A DNA stretch of 28,027 nt from NCBI GenBank assembly GCA_964623885.1, contig CAZUVM010000012.1, positions 1 to 28,027 of the forward strand, in the 5' to 3' direction. Source of the stretch: CAZUVM01 sp964623885. Lineage in GTDB: Bacteria; Verrucomicrobiota; Verrucomicrobiia; Limisphaerales; UBA8199. Within the stretch, counting starts at the first letter, position 1. The number at the start of each line of letters is the position of its first letter. Both the position numbers and the translations under genes were made by a program. A model generated the notes under the pieces. The model ran no database searches. It had not been told where the DNA came from and saw only the letters and a program-made list of their open reading frames with translations. Shown here in pieces: positions 15,772-23,685 of the stretch.

Positions 15772-18062
15772 AGGTGCGCGGGCGGTGAAGGGGGTTGGCT
15801 GAAGACGGTGAGGGTATTTTGCATGAGCCGCATTTCGACCAGGGAGAGCAGGAAGGCCAAAGTGGATTCGGCTCCCTGGTTGCTGTTGACCCGGTCCACG
15901 TGCAAGGCATCCCGGCAGCCGCCCGTGTTGGGGGAGTACAACTCCAGGCCAAGATCGTTCCAACCCAGGAACCAATCAAAAGTGCGCTGGGCCTGCTCGT
16001 ACCACCAGGAATCGGCAGTGGTGCGATAGGCCGCGAGGCAAGCAGAGGCCATGCTGTAGGCCTCGATGGGCTGCTGATCGAAATTGGCCTGGGTACCGCC
16101 GCGGGGGTAAAAGCCGTTGCTGCCAATCGGGCGGAAGTGACCGTTTTCTGAGGTCTGGATTTGCGCCAGCCAGCGGAGGCTCTCGAGCCCACGGGCAGTG
16201 ACAGCCGGTTGTCCGCTGGCCTGGCCGGTGAGAATCAGCGCGTGCGCCAGCTTGGAGTTATCGTAACTGAGGATGTCCTCAAACCAGGGCCAGCCCGGCT
16301 GGGCTGCCCTTTCGAACAACGCCATCAAGCGAGACGTCAGAGTTTCGCGTGTTTGTTGGACCAGGCGGTCGCCGCTCAATCGGCGGAGATATTCGTGAAT
16401 GCCGAGCAAGGCAAACGCCCACGCGCGCGGGGAAGTAAAGGCCGTGACCGCCGGTATCGCCTGGGCGAAGAGCTGCCCCGCCAGGGCCTGGAAGCTCCGG
16501 TAAGGAGAACGGCCCACGCCCATGCCCAGCGCCCACAAGGCGCGGCCATGGCAATCCTCGGAGCCCGGGTCATCCAGCCAGTTTCGGGCGAAGCTCAGGT
16601 GATTGTGAAATCGTTTGGATTTCAAATCAAAGGCGTGATTCAAAAAGGCCGCGTAGGTGGTCGCCAGCGTGCGGGCCTGCGCCGGCTCTTCTTCCAGTTC
16701 GTCAAGCAGCACGGCTAGAATAAAAGCGCGCGCATTGTCATCGGTGCAATAGCCTTCGGAGAAATTCGGCACGGTGAAGAGCGCATGCTGGAAGAGGCCC
16801 GTCGAATCGGTCATGCGCGAGAGGTGCTCCAGTTTGAGCGCCGGCAATTCCCTGGGGGCCTGGTCGAGGGTTTTGGTGGAAAAGATCTTGCGCGAGACTT
16901 GCCCCCCTTCCAGCCGCGCCAAATCGAAGGAGCGCAGGTAAAGTTTGGCCACCTGGCTCCAAACCATCTCCCGGCCCAGTTTGTAGGCATTCTTGCGGAG
17001 GGCGTGCCGGCGCGTCTCGTCGCGCAACAAACCGGTCACGGCGCTGGCAATGGCCCCGGCGTCGCCGAAGGGCACCAGCACGCCGCGGTCCTCGGCGAGC
17101 AACTCGCTCGCGTGCCAATAGGGCGTCGAGACCACGGCTTTGCCCGCCCCGAAGGTGTAGGCCAGAGTGCCGGAGGTAATCTGGGCCTCGTTGAGATACG
17201 GGGTAATGTAAATGTCCGCCGCACCGATGAACTCCTTGAGTTCGTCCAGGGGAACAAACCGATTGTAAAAGATCACGTTCTTCTGGATCAGATGCTTCTT
17301 GGCCAGTAATTCGAGGCTCAGGCGATAAGCCTCGCCCTGTTCGCGCAATTCGTTGGGGTGAGTCGCTCCCAACACGATATAAACCACCTCGGGAAACTCC
17401 GCCAGGATGCGAGGCAGCGCCTGCAGTACCTGCTCGATCCCTTTGTTCGGCGAGAGCAAGCCGAAGGTCAACAGCACGACCCTGCCCTCGACGCCAAACT
17501 GATCCTTGTAATAATTCGGATCTACGAACGGGATGTCCGGAATGCCATGCGGGATGAGATCAATTTTGGCGGCCGGCGCTTGAAAAACCTCCTGCAACAT
17601 CTGCCGCCCGCGTTCCGTCATGACCACCAACCGAGTCGAGCGGGTGATCAATTCCTGCATCACACGGCGTTGTTCTAGGTTGGGCTCGCGCAGCACCGTA
17701 TGGAGCGTGGTGACGACGGGCATTTTCAGCTCGCGCAGCAGCGCCAGGACATGGCTCCCGGCCGGCCCGCCAAAAATGCCGAACTCATGCTGCAGACAAA
17801 CGATGTCCACATTGTTGATGTTGAGGAAGTCCGCCGCCCGCTGATAGGAGGACAGATCCTGCTCCTCGACCTCGAACCGAACTACGGCGGGATAATCGTA
17901 GCCCTCGGCGCGATCGTTGACTGGCACCGCGAAGCACTCGGGCTGAGAAGGCTCCGCTGCCAGCGCCGCCAGCAGGTCCGAGGTGAACGTGGCGATGCCG
18001 CATTGGCGCGGCAGATAGTCCCCCAGGAAGGCAATCTTGCGAATTTCAGAGGTGGCTGACAC
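15768..18062 (-). CDS. Glycosyltransferase family 4 fused to an alpha-helical (glycosidase-like) domain
   Basis: A 764-residue two-domain protein. Residues 1 to about 390 are a GT-B glycosyltransferase of family 4: FLGDYLPRQCGIATFTSDLL at the N-terminus, LQHEFGIFGGPAGSH, HGIPDIPF, FGLLSPNKGIEQVLQALPRI (donor-site start) and PYLNEAQITSGTLAYTFGAG (the EX7E-type donor motif region). Residues about 415-750 are a repeated-helix region (TDDNARAFILAVLLDELEEE, DCHGRALWALGMGVGRSPYR, ENGHFRPIGSNGFYPRGG) resembling an (alpha/alpha)6 barrel. GTG at 18062 is the start. Its stop overlaps the GH130 start by 4 bp. Sugar specificity is unknown; the GH130 partner points to mannose. Confidence 0.87.
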   Translation of the reverse strand: MSATSEIRKIAFLGDYLPRQCGIATFTSDLLAALAAEPSQPECFAVPVNDRAEGYDYPAVVRFEVEEQDLSSYQRAADFLNINNVDIVCLQHEFGIFGGPAGSHVLALLRELKMPVVTTLHTVLREPNLEQRRVMQELITRSTRLVVMTERGRQMLQEVFQAPAAKIDLIPHGIPDIPFVDPNYYKDQFGVEGRVVLLTFGLLSPNKGIEQVLQALPRILAEFPEVVYIVLGATHPNELREQGEAYRLSLELLAKKHLIQKNVIFYNRFVPLDELKEFIGAADIYITPYLNEAQITSGTLAYTFGAGKAVVSTPYWHASELLAEDRGVLVPFGDAGAIASAVTGLLRDETRRHALRKNAYKLGREMVWSQVAKLYLRSFDLARLEGGQVSRKIFSTKTLDQAPRELPALKLEHLSRMTDSTGLFQHALFTVPNFSEGYCTDDNARAFILAVLLDELEEEPAQARTLATTYAAFLNHAFDLKSKRFHNHLSFARNWLDDPGSEDCHGRALWALGMGVGRSPYRSFQALAGQLFAQAIPAVTAFTSPRAWAFALLGIHEYLRRLSGDRLVQQTRETLTSRLMALFERAAQPGWPWFEDILSYDNSKLAHALILTGQASGQPAVTARGLESLRWLAQIQTSENGHFRPIGSNGFYPRGGTQANFDQQPIEAYSMASACLAAYRTTADSWWYEQAQRTFDWFLGWNDLGLELYSPNTGGCRDALHVDRVNSNQGAESTLAFLLSLVEMRLMQNTLTVFSQPPSPPAHL

Positions 18063-18107
18063 AAGTGCGGCTTACGGTTGCGGTCGCATTCATCAGTTTC
18101 CTCAGTA

Positions 18108-18239
18108 TTAAGTGCCGGGATGCATCCTGGCCATGTAGATCAGTCCCAGCGCGACGAGCGCGGCCATGACAATGCCAACGGCCAGCACAGCGGCCACCAC
18201 CTTTATGTGGCGGCGCCTCGCAATGGGATCATGAGTCAT
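18108..18239 (-). CDS. Tiny single-span membrane protein, 43 residues
   Basis: The ATG at 18239 opens a frame ending with TAA at 18108. The product begins MTHDPIARRRHIKVVAAVLA, a basic cytoplasmic N-terminus, followed by one hydrophobic helix (residues about 14-36) and a short polar end MARMHPGT. The positive-inside pattern supports a real membrane protein. The stop lies 45 bp upstream of the glycosyltransferase start, so they may share a transcript. No family is recognised. No strong ribosome binding site is seen. Confidence 0.5.
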   Translation of the reverse strand: MTHDPIARRRHIKVVAAVLAVGIVMAALVALGLIYMARMHPGT

Positions 18240-18326
18240 GAGGTTTCTAACGTTGCAGCGGCCAACCGGAGACGGCTACACCCATGCCGCCTTGGATGAT
18301 GAGTGGATGTGACATGGTCGTGATGG

Positions 18327-18542
18327 CTATTTGAGCCTCCAGATAATCCGCGCCTTATCCAGATCGTAGGGTGACATCTCCATTTTTACGCGGTCGCCGG
18401 CGGTGAGCCGTACCCAACGTTTGCGCATTTTGCCTGAGATGGTGGCGAGGACGAGGTGTTTGTTGTCCAATTCGACCCGGAACATGGTCCCGGGTAGAAC
18501 GGTATTGATGGTGCCTTCGACTTCGACTGGCGTTTCTTTCAT
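18327..18542 (-). CDS. infA: Translation initiation factor IF-1
   Basis: IF-1 occupies the ribosomal A site during initiation. The 71-residue protein is a single OB fold that matches the family along its whole length: VEVEGTINTVLPGTMFRVEL, then VLATISGKMRKRWVRLTAGD and VKMEMSPYDLDKARIIWR. Length is normal (71-73). The usual ribosomal-protein operon neighbours (secY, rpmJ, rpsM) are absent; instead it sits among RRM and glycan genes, so it may be a second copy. Whether another infA exists cannot be seen from this window. Confidence 0.93.
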   Translation of the reverse strand: MKETPVEVEGTINTVLPGTMFRVELDNKHLVLATISGKMRKRWVRLTAGDRVKMEMSPYDLDKARIIWRLK

Positions 18543-18688
18543 AAGTGTGATCAGGTGTGACCGGTTCTCACATGGGCAACAACTCCCAGACCAGTCCGGA
18601 AAGCCGAAAACTTATCAAGCGACGCGGTGAGTGTGAACGCGTTTCAGCGGAATAGCAAGGCCTGTTCGCCATGCCCTGAGCCACGCCC

Positions 18689-19066
18689 TCACCTGCCTCG
18701 CCCCCGGCGGCGTGCAGCATGCCCCGATTGCTTTCGACTTTTGTGCTGCTGAGCTGCGGCTCTGAACCCGCCAACGGGTTGAAAATCGAAACCCTCGCTC
18801 ATCAGACCTTTGGCCTCCTGCGGAGGACGAGCTTCAGTCACCGTAATATAGCGTCCATCCAGCGCGTAACTGTGGAAAACATCCAGGGCTGCCGCCGCCA
18901 ATTCAGGAGTGGCCATTGTTACAAAGGCATATCCGCGTGATTGGCCGGATGTGGGATCGAGCCTGAGCTCGACGGCCGTGACTGTTCCGCTTCGCGAAAA
19001 CAAATCTCGTAGATCGGCTTCGCTAACATGGGGCCCCAGATTGCCGACATAGAGTTTCGAGTTCAT
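18689..19066 (-). CDS. RRM-type RNA-binding protein with basic tail
   Basis: A 125-residue protein with one N-terminal RNA recognition motif: RNP2 KLYVGNLGPHV and RNP1 RGYAFVTM, ending in YITVTEARPPQEA. The last 40 residues (FRAAAQQHKSRKQSGHAARR) are basic and disordered, ending RRRGRGR, which would add non-specific RNA affinity. It is related to the 83-residue RRM protein at 13121-13372 but carries this extra tail. The ATG at 19066 is directly before the RRM. The 98-residue gene upstream ends only 18 bp away, so the two probably share a transcript. Confidence 0.92.
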   Translation of the reverse strand: MNSKLYVGNLGPHVSEADLRDLFSRSGTVTAVELRLDPTSGQSRGYAFVTMATPELAAAALDVFHSYALDGRYITVTEARPPQEAKGLMSEGFDFQPVGGFRAAAQQHKSRKQSGHAARRRGRGR

Positions 19067-19084
19067 TGAGATCGGGGCTGGAAT

Positions 19085-19381
19085 TTATTCAAGTGACGCA
19101 GGCAGGGAGGTGGAACGTTCCTCTTCATTCGGATTGGGCGCCGACGGGCTGAGTGGTGCCTTTGGTGGTTCCGGCTCCGCAACCGACGTGATTCTTCCGC
19201 CACTGGATGTGACCGTCAGCGTGATGGTTTCCCCATCTGCCCATGGGTAGCCGCGCCTGAGAATCTCCTGGCGAATGACTCTGTAGATCTCTCCATCCGT
19301 GAGCACCCGTGGGGCCAGAATGACATACGTACGCCGGTGGGGCTCATCAACGATAGTGTTTACGACGTTCGGAGCTTTCAT
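19085..19381 (-). CDS. Hypothetical protein, 98 residues
   Basis: Unknown family. Residues about 1-65 look folded (RRTYVILAPRVLTDGEIYRV, then RRGYPWADGETITLTVTSSG); the rest is a Pro/Ser/Glu-rich tail (PPKAPLSPSAPNPNEEERST). The first part is consistent with a small alpha/beta domain. It stands 18 bp upstream of the second RRM gene. The ATG at 19381 is the only good start. It marks the right end of the minus-strand cluster. Confidence 0.6.
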   Translation of the reverse strand: MKAPNVVNTIVDEPHRRTYVILAPRVLTDGEIYRVIRQEILRRGYPWADGETITLTVTSSGGRITSVAEPEPPKAPLSPSAPNPNEEERSTSLPASLE

Positions 19382-19775
19382 CGGAATTGGAACTTTTCCT
19401 GGGCCATGCCCTGTCCGCCGGCAAAGTTGAGCCCTCTAAGGAACAGCGCCTCTGGAGCAGTGGGACCCGACCTGTTTGCTGTGTTCTCGGAGCTTGCGGC
19501 GGCCGAGCGATGGATCCACCGGCGAAGCGAGGAAAAAAACATGAACTAATCATCAACCAAACCGAGAACTTTTACGACGTAATTCACCTAAATAAACAAT
19601 CATATAGAATTAGGTGGAATGTCTATGCTGTGATATGTTCTTCCCGTAAGACCCTGTCGATATTTTCAAGACCGGTAGATCTTCAGCGGGATACGTTTCC
19701 GTGATGATTTGAAACCCGATTTCCGGGAACAGTTCTGAAAAGAGCCATGCTCGAAGGACGCAATCATCATTATGA

Positions 19776-19892
19776 AACCGGTCCAAATGCCCGTACTGCC
19801 GTCATAAACTCGGAGAGTTCCTTTACGCGGACGAATGTCCTCAGTGCCACAAGGTCAATGAACCGGGTCAACAAGCAGAACACGCGTCTTGA
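19776..19892 (+). pseudogene. Zinc-ribbon fragment resembling Mu-like Com protein
   Basis: The frame opens directly after a TGA at 19773-19775, has no start codon, and reads NRSKCPYCRHKLGEFLYADE then CPQCHKVNEPGQQ, ending at TGA 19890-19892. The C-x2-C-x12-C-x2-C spacing and the LGEFLYADECPQC part resemble the Com zinc-ribbon of Mu-like prophages, a small translational activator. With no start it is a relic. A terminase-like tail 180 bp downstream supports a phage source. Zinc ribbons are common, so the Com identity is tentative. Confidence 0.4.
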
Positions 19893-19986
19893 TGCCCTGA
19901 GTTAGGCGCTTCGGGAGGCAAAGGGTTACCTGGTAATCGGCAGACTACACCCTGATAAGCACCCCACAGGTAAGGCCCGCCGCCCA

Positions 19987-20051
19987 GCTCCGTAGGAGCG
20001 ATATCTTTGTAGCTCCCACGTCAGCCGATTACCGCTGAGCTCCGTCGGAGC
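19987..20051. repeat. Two GCTCC-GTN-GGAGC palindromes in tandem
   Basis: GCTCCGTAGGAGC at 19987-19999 and GCTCCGTCGGAGC at 20039-20051 are near-identical 13-bp palindromes 52 bp apart in the same orientation. They look like a REP-type dispersed element. I remember similar GCTCCGTAGGAGCG units as frequent in planctomycete and verrucomicrobial genomes, but this is unverified here. Confidence 0.55.
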
Positions 20052-20069
20052 GCCCTAGATTATTTCGCT

Positions 20070-20330
20070 TTGCGCAAGGCGCACAACGGCACCAAGTGGG
20101 CCTTCGGCGAAGGACGCAACTCGCTCAACGAGGCCAGCCATTGCGACATTGCCTGGGCCGGTGCGCTCGCCACGCACGCCCACACCGAACGCAAATGCAG
20201 CGCCGGGGCGTCGGTGGTCTACGATCACTATGACGGGGTCAATGCGTCGAACGCCGAAGCCTACGCCAAACTGAGCCCCGAACAGCGGATGTTGTGGTCT
20301 AACGACCCGAACATCTGGCGCCCACTGTAA
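20070..20330 (+). pseudogene. C-terminal fragment resembling a phage terminase large subunit
   Basis: The frame is open from about 20013; the listed start is a TTG and is not convincing. The product reads LRKAHNGTKWAFGEGRNSLN then EASHCDIAWAGALATHAHTE, which resembles the end of the nuclease domain of phage terminases (the acidic-His 'eaxHaDxfWAlALa' type pattern), followed by a polar tail ending LSPEQRMLWSNDPNIWRPL. The ATPase and most of the nuclease domain are missing, and palindromic repeats lie just upstream. It is most likely a remnant of a lost prophage. The family call rests on one short motif. Confidence 0.4.
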
Positions 20331-20445
20331 TTCAGCGGAGGGGCAGCGATTACGATTAAGATCATGCGGAGAGGGAACAACCCAGTATTTTCTTGTTCCC
20401 GTGCGGTGGTCATTTCACTCTAATAGAGTTGCTTGCCTCGACAGA

Positions 20446-22953
20446 ATGAGACGTGTCCTCGTGCTCATAATGTATGTGCTGGCGTGCGCGAAAGCGCCCG
20501 GCCAAAGCCTGCCAACACTCCATAGTGTCGTCGAGGCTCGGGGCCTGACCCCGGAGCAGGCGGACCATCACTATCCGGTGCAGCTTAAGGGCGTGCTCAC
20601 CTTTTTCGATCAGGAAACGCCCACGCGCGCTTTCCGATTTTTTCAGGACGAGACGGCCGGGATTTACCTTTATCCGGACAGTTTGTCGCCGGCCATGAAC
20701 CTGGAAACCGGACAGCAGATTGAGATTGACGGCGAAACGGGCAGAGGTGAATTCGCGCCGGTGATCGTCGCGAGGCGGGTGCGCATTCTGGGGAAGGGCG
20801 ACTTTCCCACGGCGAGAATCGTGACGTACGAGCAATTGATGAGTGGCCAGGAGGACAGTCAGTTTGTGGAACTGGGTGGCATCGCCCGCGCGGTGCAACG
20901 GGACAATCCGACAAACTTTTATTCTATTGTGGTCGCGACGGGGGCAGGGAGGGTTACGGCTTACGCCCGCGAACTCCCGGTTTCCGATAGCCAGGAGCTG
21001 GAGGACCGGGCGATAAAAGTGCGGGGTGTTTGCATGACGCAATTCAACTTGCGCCGGCAGTTGTTCGATATCCGCCTGGTTGTCCCGCGGCGCGAAGACT
21101 TGATTGTGGCCGCACCGGTGACCCGTGGCGATCGGTTCGCCATTCCCACGCAGTCGATTGGCAGTTTGCTTCAATTCAGTCTGGGAGCGCCTTATGGGCA
21201 CCGCGTAAAAGTCGTTGGCACCGTCGTGTACCGCGAGAACGACAACACCCTTTACGTGCAGGATGAGACCGAAGGGTTGTATGCGGAAACGAGTCAACGA
21301 GGTGATTTACAGCCGGGAGACAAGGTCGAGGTGCTGGGTTTCCCCGCGCGAGGTGAGTATACGCCGATGCTGCAGGACGCGATCTTCCGCAAAACCGGTT
21401 CGGGGACTGAGCCGCGGCCTGACCTGGTGAGCGCAGACGAAGCATTGAAGGGGACGCATGACTGTCGGCTGGTGCGATTGGAAGCGACTTTGCTGGACCG
21501 GTCACACCGAGGCCGCGAGGGGTTTTTGGTGCTGCAATCGAAAGGATTTATTTTCCCGGCGTACCTGGAGGACCAGCAGACGTCGCCGGGCCAACGGTAC
21601 CCACCCAACGGGAGCAAGGTAGCGGTGACCGGCGTTTGCCTGATCGAGAAAGGCAATGATTGGTTTGCGGGAGCGGATTGGCGGGCCCATTCATTTCGGC
21701 TGCTGCTGCGTTCGCCGGAGGATGTGGTTCTGCTGACGGCTCCGCCATGGTGGACGTTGGGGAAGTTGCTTTGGATTGCCGGGCTGTTGGGGTTGATTGC
21801 GGTAGCAGCTTTTGCCTGGATCGCGGTGCTGCGCCGGCGCGTTCAACGGCAAACGGAGATAATCGGTCAGAAGTTGCAGGCCGAAGCGGCACTGAAGGAG
21901 CGCTATCTCGATCTATTCGAGAATGCGAACGACATCGTTTACACGCATGACCTCAGGGGAAGAGTGACTTCGATCAATCAGGCGGGGCAACGGCTGTTAG
22001 GGCGCCAGGACATTCTGACGCGCAACATTATTGAACTGATCGTGCCGGAGCAGCAAGAGGCGGCGCGCCTGTGGCTGGCCCAGGTATTAAAGGGAGCCGC
22101 GCCATCAACCATCGAATGGGATTTTGTGAGTCGCGGCGGCACGCCCGTGAAGCTGGAGATTAGCACGCGGTTGATCGAGCAACCCGGCCGGGACGCGGAA
22201 GTCGAGGGCATCGCGCGGGACATTAGCGAGCGCAAAAGGCTGGAGCGCGAGTTGTTGGAAATCAGCAGCCGCGAGCAGCGACGCATCGGCCATGACCTGC
22301 ACGACGGCGTATGCCAGCAATTGGTGGGCATCGGGTATTTGACCGAGACGCTGGCGGATCGGTTGCAGGAAAAAGCAGCGGCGGAAGGAATGGAAGCCGA
22401 GCGCATCAGCAAGCTGATTAACAACGTGATTGCCCAAACCCGGGGTGTCGCTCGCGGCTTGTTTCCGGTGCGGCTCGAAGCAAACGGCTTGCTATCAGCG
22501 CTGGAGGAATTGGCGGCCAACTGCAGCAACCTGTTCCCGCTGAACTGCCGGTTCAGTCATGGCGACGGGTTACCGGCCATCGATAATGCCATCGCGCTGC
22601 ATCTATATTATATCGCTCAGGAAGCCGTGGCGAACGCCGCCAAACATGGCAAAGCCAAAAGCGTGCGCTTGCGCCTCGAGCGCTGGCAGGATCGTTATGC
22701 GCTGAGCATCCAGGATGATGGGCTGGGCTTTCGCCCGGCCGGCGAGGCGCCGGCGGGTATGGGCCTGAGGATTATGCATTATCGGGCTCGCGTCATCGGC
22801 GCGAGCCTGGAAGTGCACAGCCGCCCGGGTGAAGGCACGACCGTTCGTTGTGTTTTCAGGCCGGCGTTTCATGAATCGGGCAGCGGTAGGGACGCCGTCC
22901 CCGGCGTCCCCGTAGCCAAACCAATCCTGCCGCAGCAACTTGCTTATGAGTGA
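20446..22953 (+). CDS. Membrane sensor histidine kinase with tandem OB-fold-like periplasmic domains and PAS
   Basis: An 835-residue NarX/DegS-type kinase. ATG at 20446 gives a signal peptide (MRRVLVLIMYVLACAKAPGQ); a GTG at 20401 is possible but would bury it. Residues about 25-425 are repeated beta-rich modules (VQLKGVLTFFDQ with FFQDETAGIYLY and GQQIEIDGETGRGEFAPVI; VKVVGTVVYRENDNTLYVQD with GDKVEVLGFPARGEYTPML), which I read as OB-fold-like. One membrane helix lies at about 437-460. A PAS domain spans about 485-600 (LFENANDIVYTHDLRGRVTS). HisKA_3 H-box HDLHDGVCQQL carries phospho-acceptor H616. The ATPase has AQEAVANAAKHGKAK, DDGLGF and GMGLRIMHYRA. Its stop overlaps the response regulator start by 8 bp. 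Confidence 0.92.
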   Translation: MRRVLVLIMYVLACAKAPGQSLPTLHSVVEARGLTPEQADHHYPVQLKGVLTFFDQETPTRAFRFFQDETAGIYLYPDSLSPAMNLETGQQIEIDGETGRGEFAPVIVARRVRILGKGDFPTARIVTYEQLMSGQEDSQFVELGGIARAVQRDNPTNFYSIVVATGAGRVTAYARELPVSDSQELEDRAIKVRGVCMTQFNLRRQLFDIRLVVPRREDLIVAAPVTRGDRFAIPTQSIGSLLQFSLGAPYGHRVKVVGTVVYRENDNTLYVQDETEGLYAETSQRGDLQPGDKVEVLGFPARGEYTPMLQDAIFRKTGSGTEPRPDLVSADEALKGTHDCRLVRLEATLLDRSHRGREGFLVLQSKGFIFPAYLEDQQTSPGQRYPPNGSKVAVTGVCLIEKGNDWFAGADWRAHSFRLLLRSPEDVVLLTAPPWWTLGKLLWIAGLLGLIAVAAFAWIAVLRRRVQRQTEIIGQKLQAEAALKERYLDLFENANDIVYTHDLRGRVTSINQAGQRLLGRQDILTRNIIELIVPEQQEAARLWLAQVLKGAAPSTIEWDFVSRGGTPVKLEISTRLIEQPGRDAEVEGIARDISERKRLERELLEISSREQRRIGHDLHDGVCQQLVGIGYLTETLADRLQEKAAAEGMEAERISKLINNVIAQTRGVARGLFPVRLEANGLLSALEELAANCSNLFPLNCRFSHGDGLPAIDNAIALHLYYIAQEAVANAAKHGKAKSVRLRLERWQDRYALSIQDDGLGFRPAGEAPAGMGLRIMHYRARVIGASLEVHSRPGEGTTVRCVFRPAFHESGSGRDAVPGVPVAKPILPQQLAYE

Positions 22954-23617
22954 ACCCGCCGGACCAAGCCGGCTGCTCATTGTGGACGATCACCCGTTGT
23001 TCCGCGAGGGACTGCGCCAGCTCATCGAACGCGACGCCGATTTAGTGGTCTGCGGCGAAGTGGCTGAAGTCGCAGAGGCGCTGCGGGTGATCCCGGAACT
23101 GAGGCCGGACCTGGTGACAGTGGATATCTCATTGGGCGGCGCGAGCGGCATCGACTTGATCAAAGCGATCAAGGCCGAATATGACGAATTGCCGGTGCTG
23201 GTGATCTCGATGCACGATGAGTCTCTTTATGCGGAACGCTCGCTTCGGTCCGGCGCCATGGGCTATGTGATGAAACATGAGCCGGGCAAAACCGTCAAAA
23301 ACGCCATTCACAAGGTCCTCCGTGGCGAAATTTACCTCAGCGACAAAATGTCTTCGGCCATAATCTCGAAATTCATGCGGGGGGTTCAACCCGAGCGACT
23401 GGCTTCCCCGCTCGAATTGCTCAGCGATCGGGAGCTCGAGGTGTTTCGGATGCTGGGACAAGGCAAAGGCGCGCGGCAGATTGCGCAGGACCTCAAGGTG
23501 ACGATTGCGACAGTTAACTCGTTCCGCAACCGCATCAAGGAAAAGCTGCACCTCAAATCTTCAACCGAGGTCATGCTGCAGGCGATCCAGTGGTTTCGGG
23601 ACGAACAGAGCCGGTAA
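22946..23617 (+). CDS. NarL/FixJ-type response regulator
   Basis: A 223-residue two-domain transcription regulator. Receiver: acidic D14-D15, phosphoacceptor D60 (TVDISLGG), S88 and K110 in GYVMKHE. The LuxR-type helix-turn-helix spans about 160-218 (LSDRELEVFRMLGQGKGARQ, then TIATVNSFRNRIKEKLHLKS). The ATG at 22946 overlaps the end of the kinase gene by 8 bp, a clear sign that the two are a cognate pair and translationally coupled; a TTG two codons earlier is less likely. The downstream TolC gene starts 68 bp later and could be one of its targets, but no binding site was identified. Confidence 0.95.
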   Translation: MSEPAGPSRLLIVDDHPLFREGLRQLIERDADLVVCGEVAEVAEALRVIPELRPDLVTVDISLGGASGIDLIKAIKAEYDELPVLVISMHDESLYAERSLRSGAMGYVMKHEPGKTVKNAIHKVLRGEIYLSDKMSSAIISKFMRGVQPERLASPLELLSDRELEVFRMLGQGKGARQIAQDLKVTIATVNSFRNRIKEKLHLKSSTEVMLQAIQWFRDEQSR

Positions 23618-23685
23618 CGTTCGTTTAATGTGCCAGCATTGATCGTTGGACTTTTTGAGCGGTTCTGATAAACCCGCCCGAAGAA

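Larger units (their letters stand above)
19382..20069. other. Decayed, partly AT-rich intergenic stretch
   Basis: About 690 bp without an intact gene. 19545-19640 is clearly AT-richer than the neighbours. A plus-strand frame at 19776-19892 encodes a zinc-ribbon-like fragment, and two palindromes lie at 19987-20051 (both listed separately). From about 19893 to 19980 a frame reads ALREAKGYLVIGRLHPDKHP after a stop, which looks like another broken coding scrap. I read the stretch as mobile-element debris. Confidence 0.5.

Noticed and set aside
19387..19704. Plus-strand 105-codon frame after the minus-strand cluster
   Set aside because: Changes composition halfway from GC-rich to AT-rich, shows no motif, and lies in repeat-like debris.
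20410..21297. Minus-strand 295-codon frame opposite the sensor kinase
   Set aside because: Overlaps a well-supported kinase gene and has no domain signature; composition is that of a shadow.
22880..22915. GGGACGCCGTCCCCGGCGTCCC repeat-like phrase
   Set aside because: It lies inside the kinase reading frame near its C-terminus; it may be a captured repeat but there is no second copy in the window to support this.
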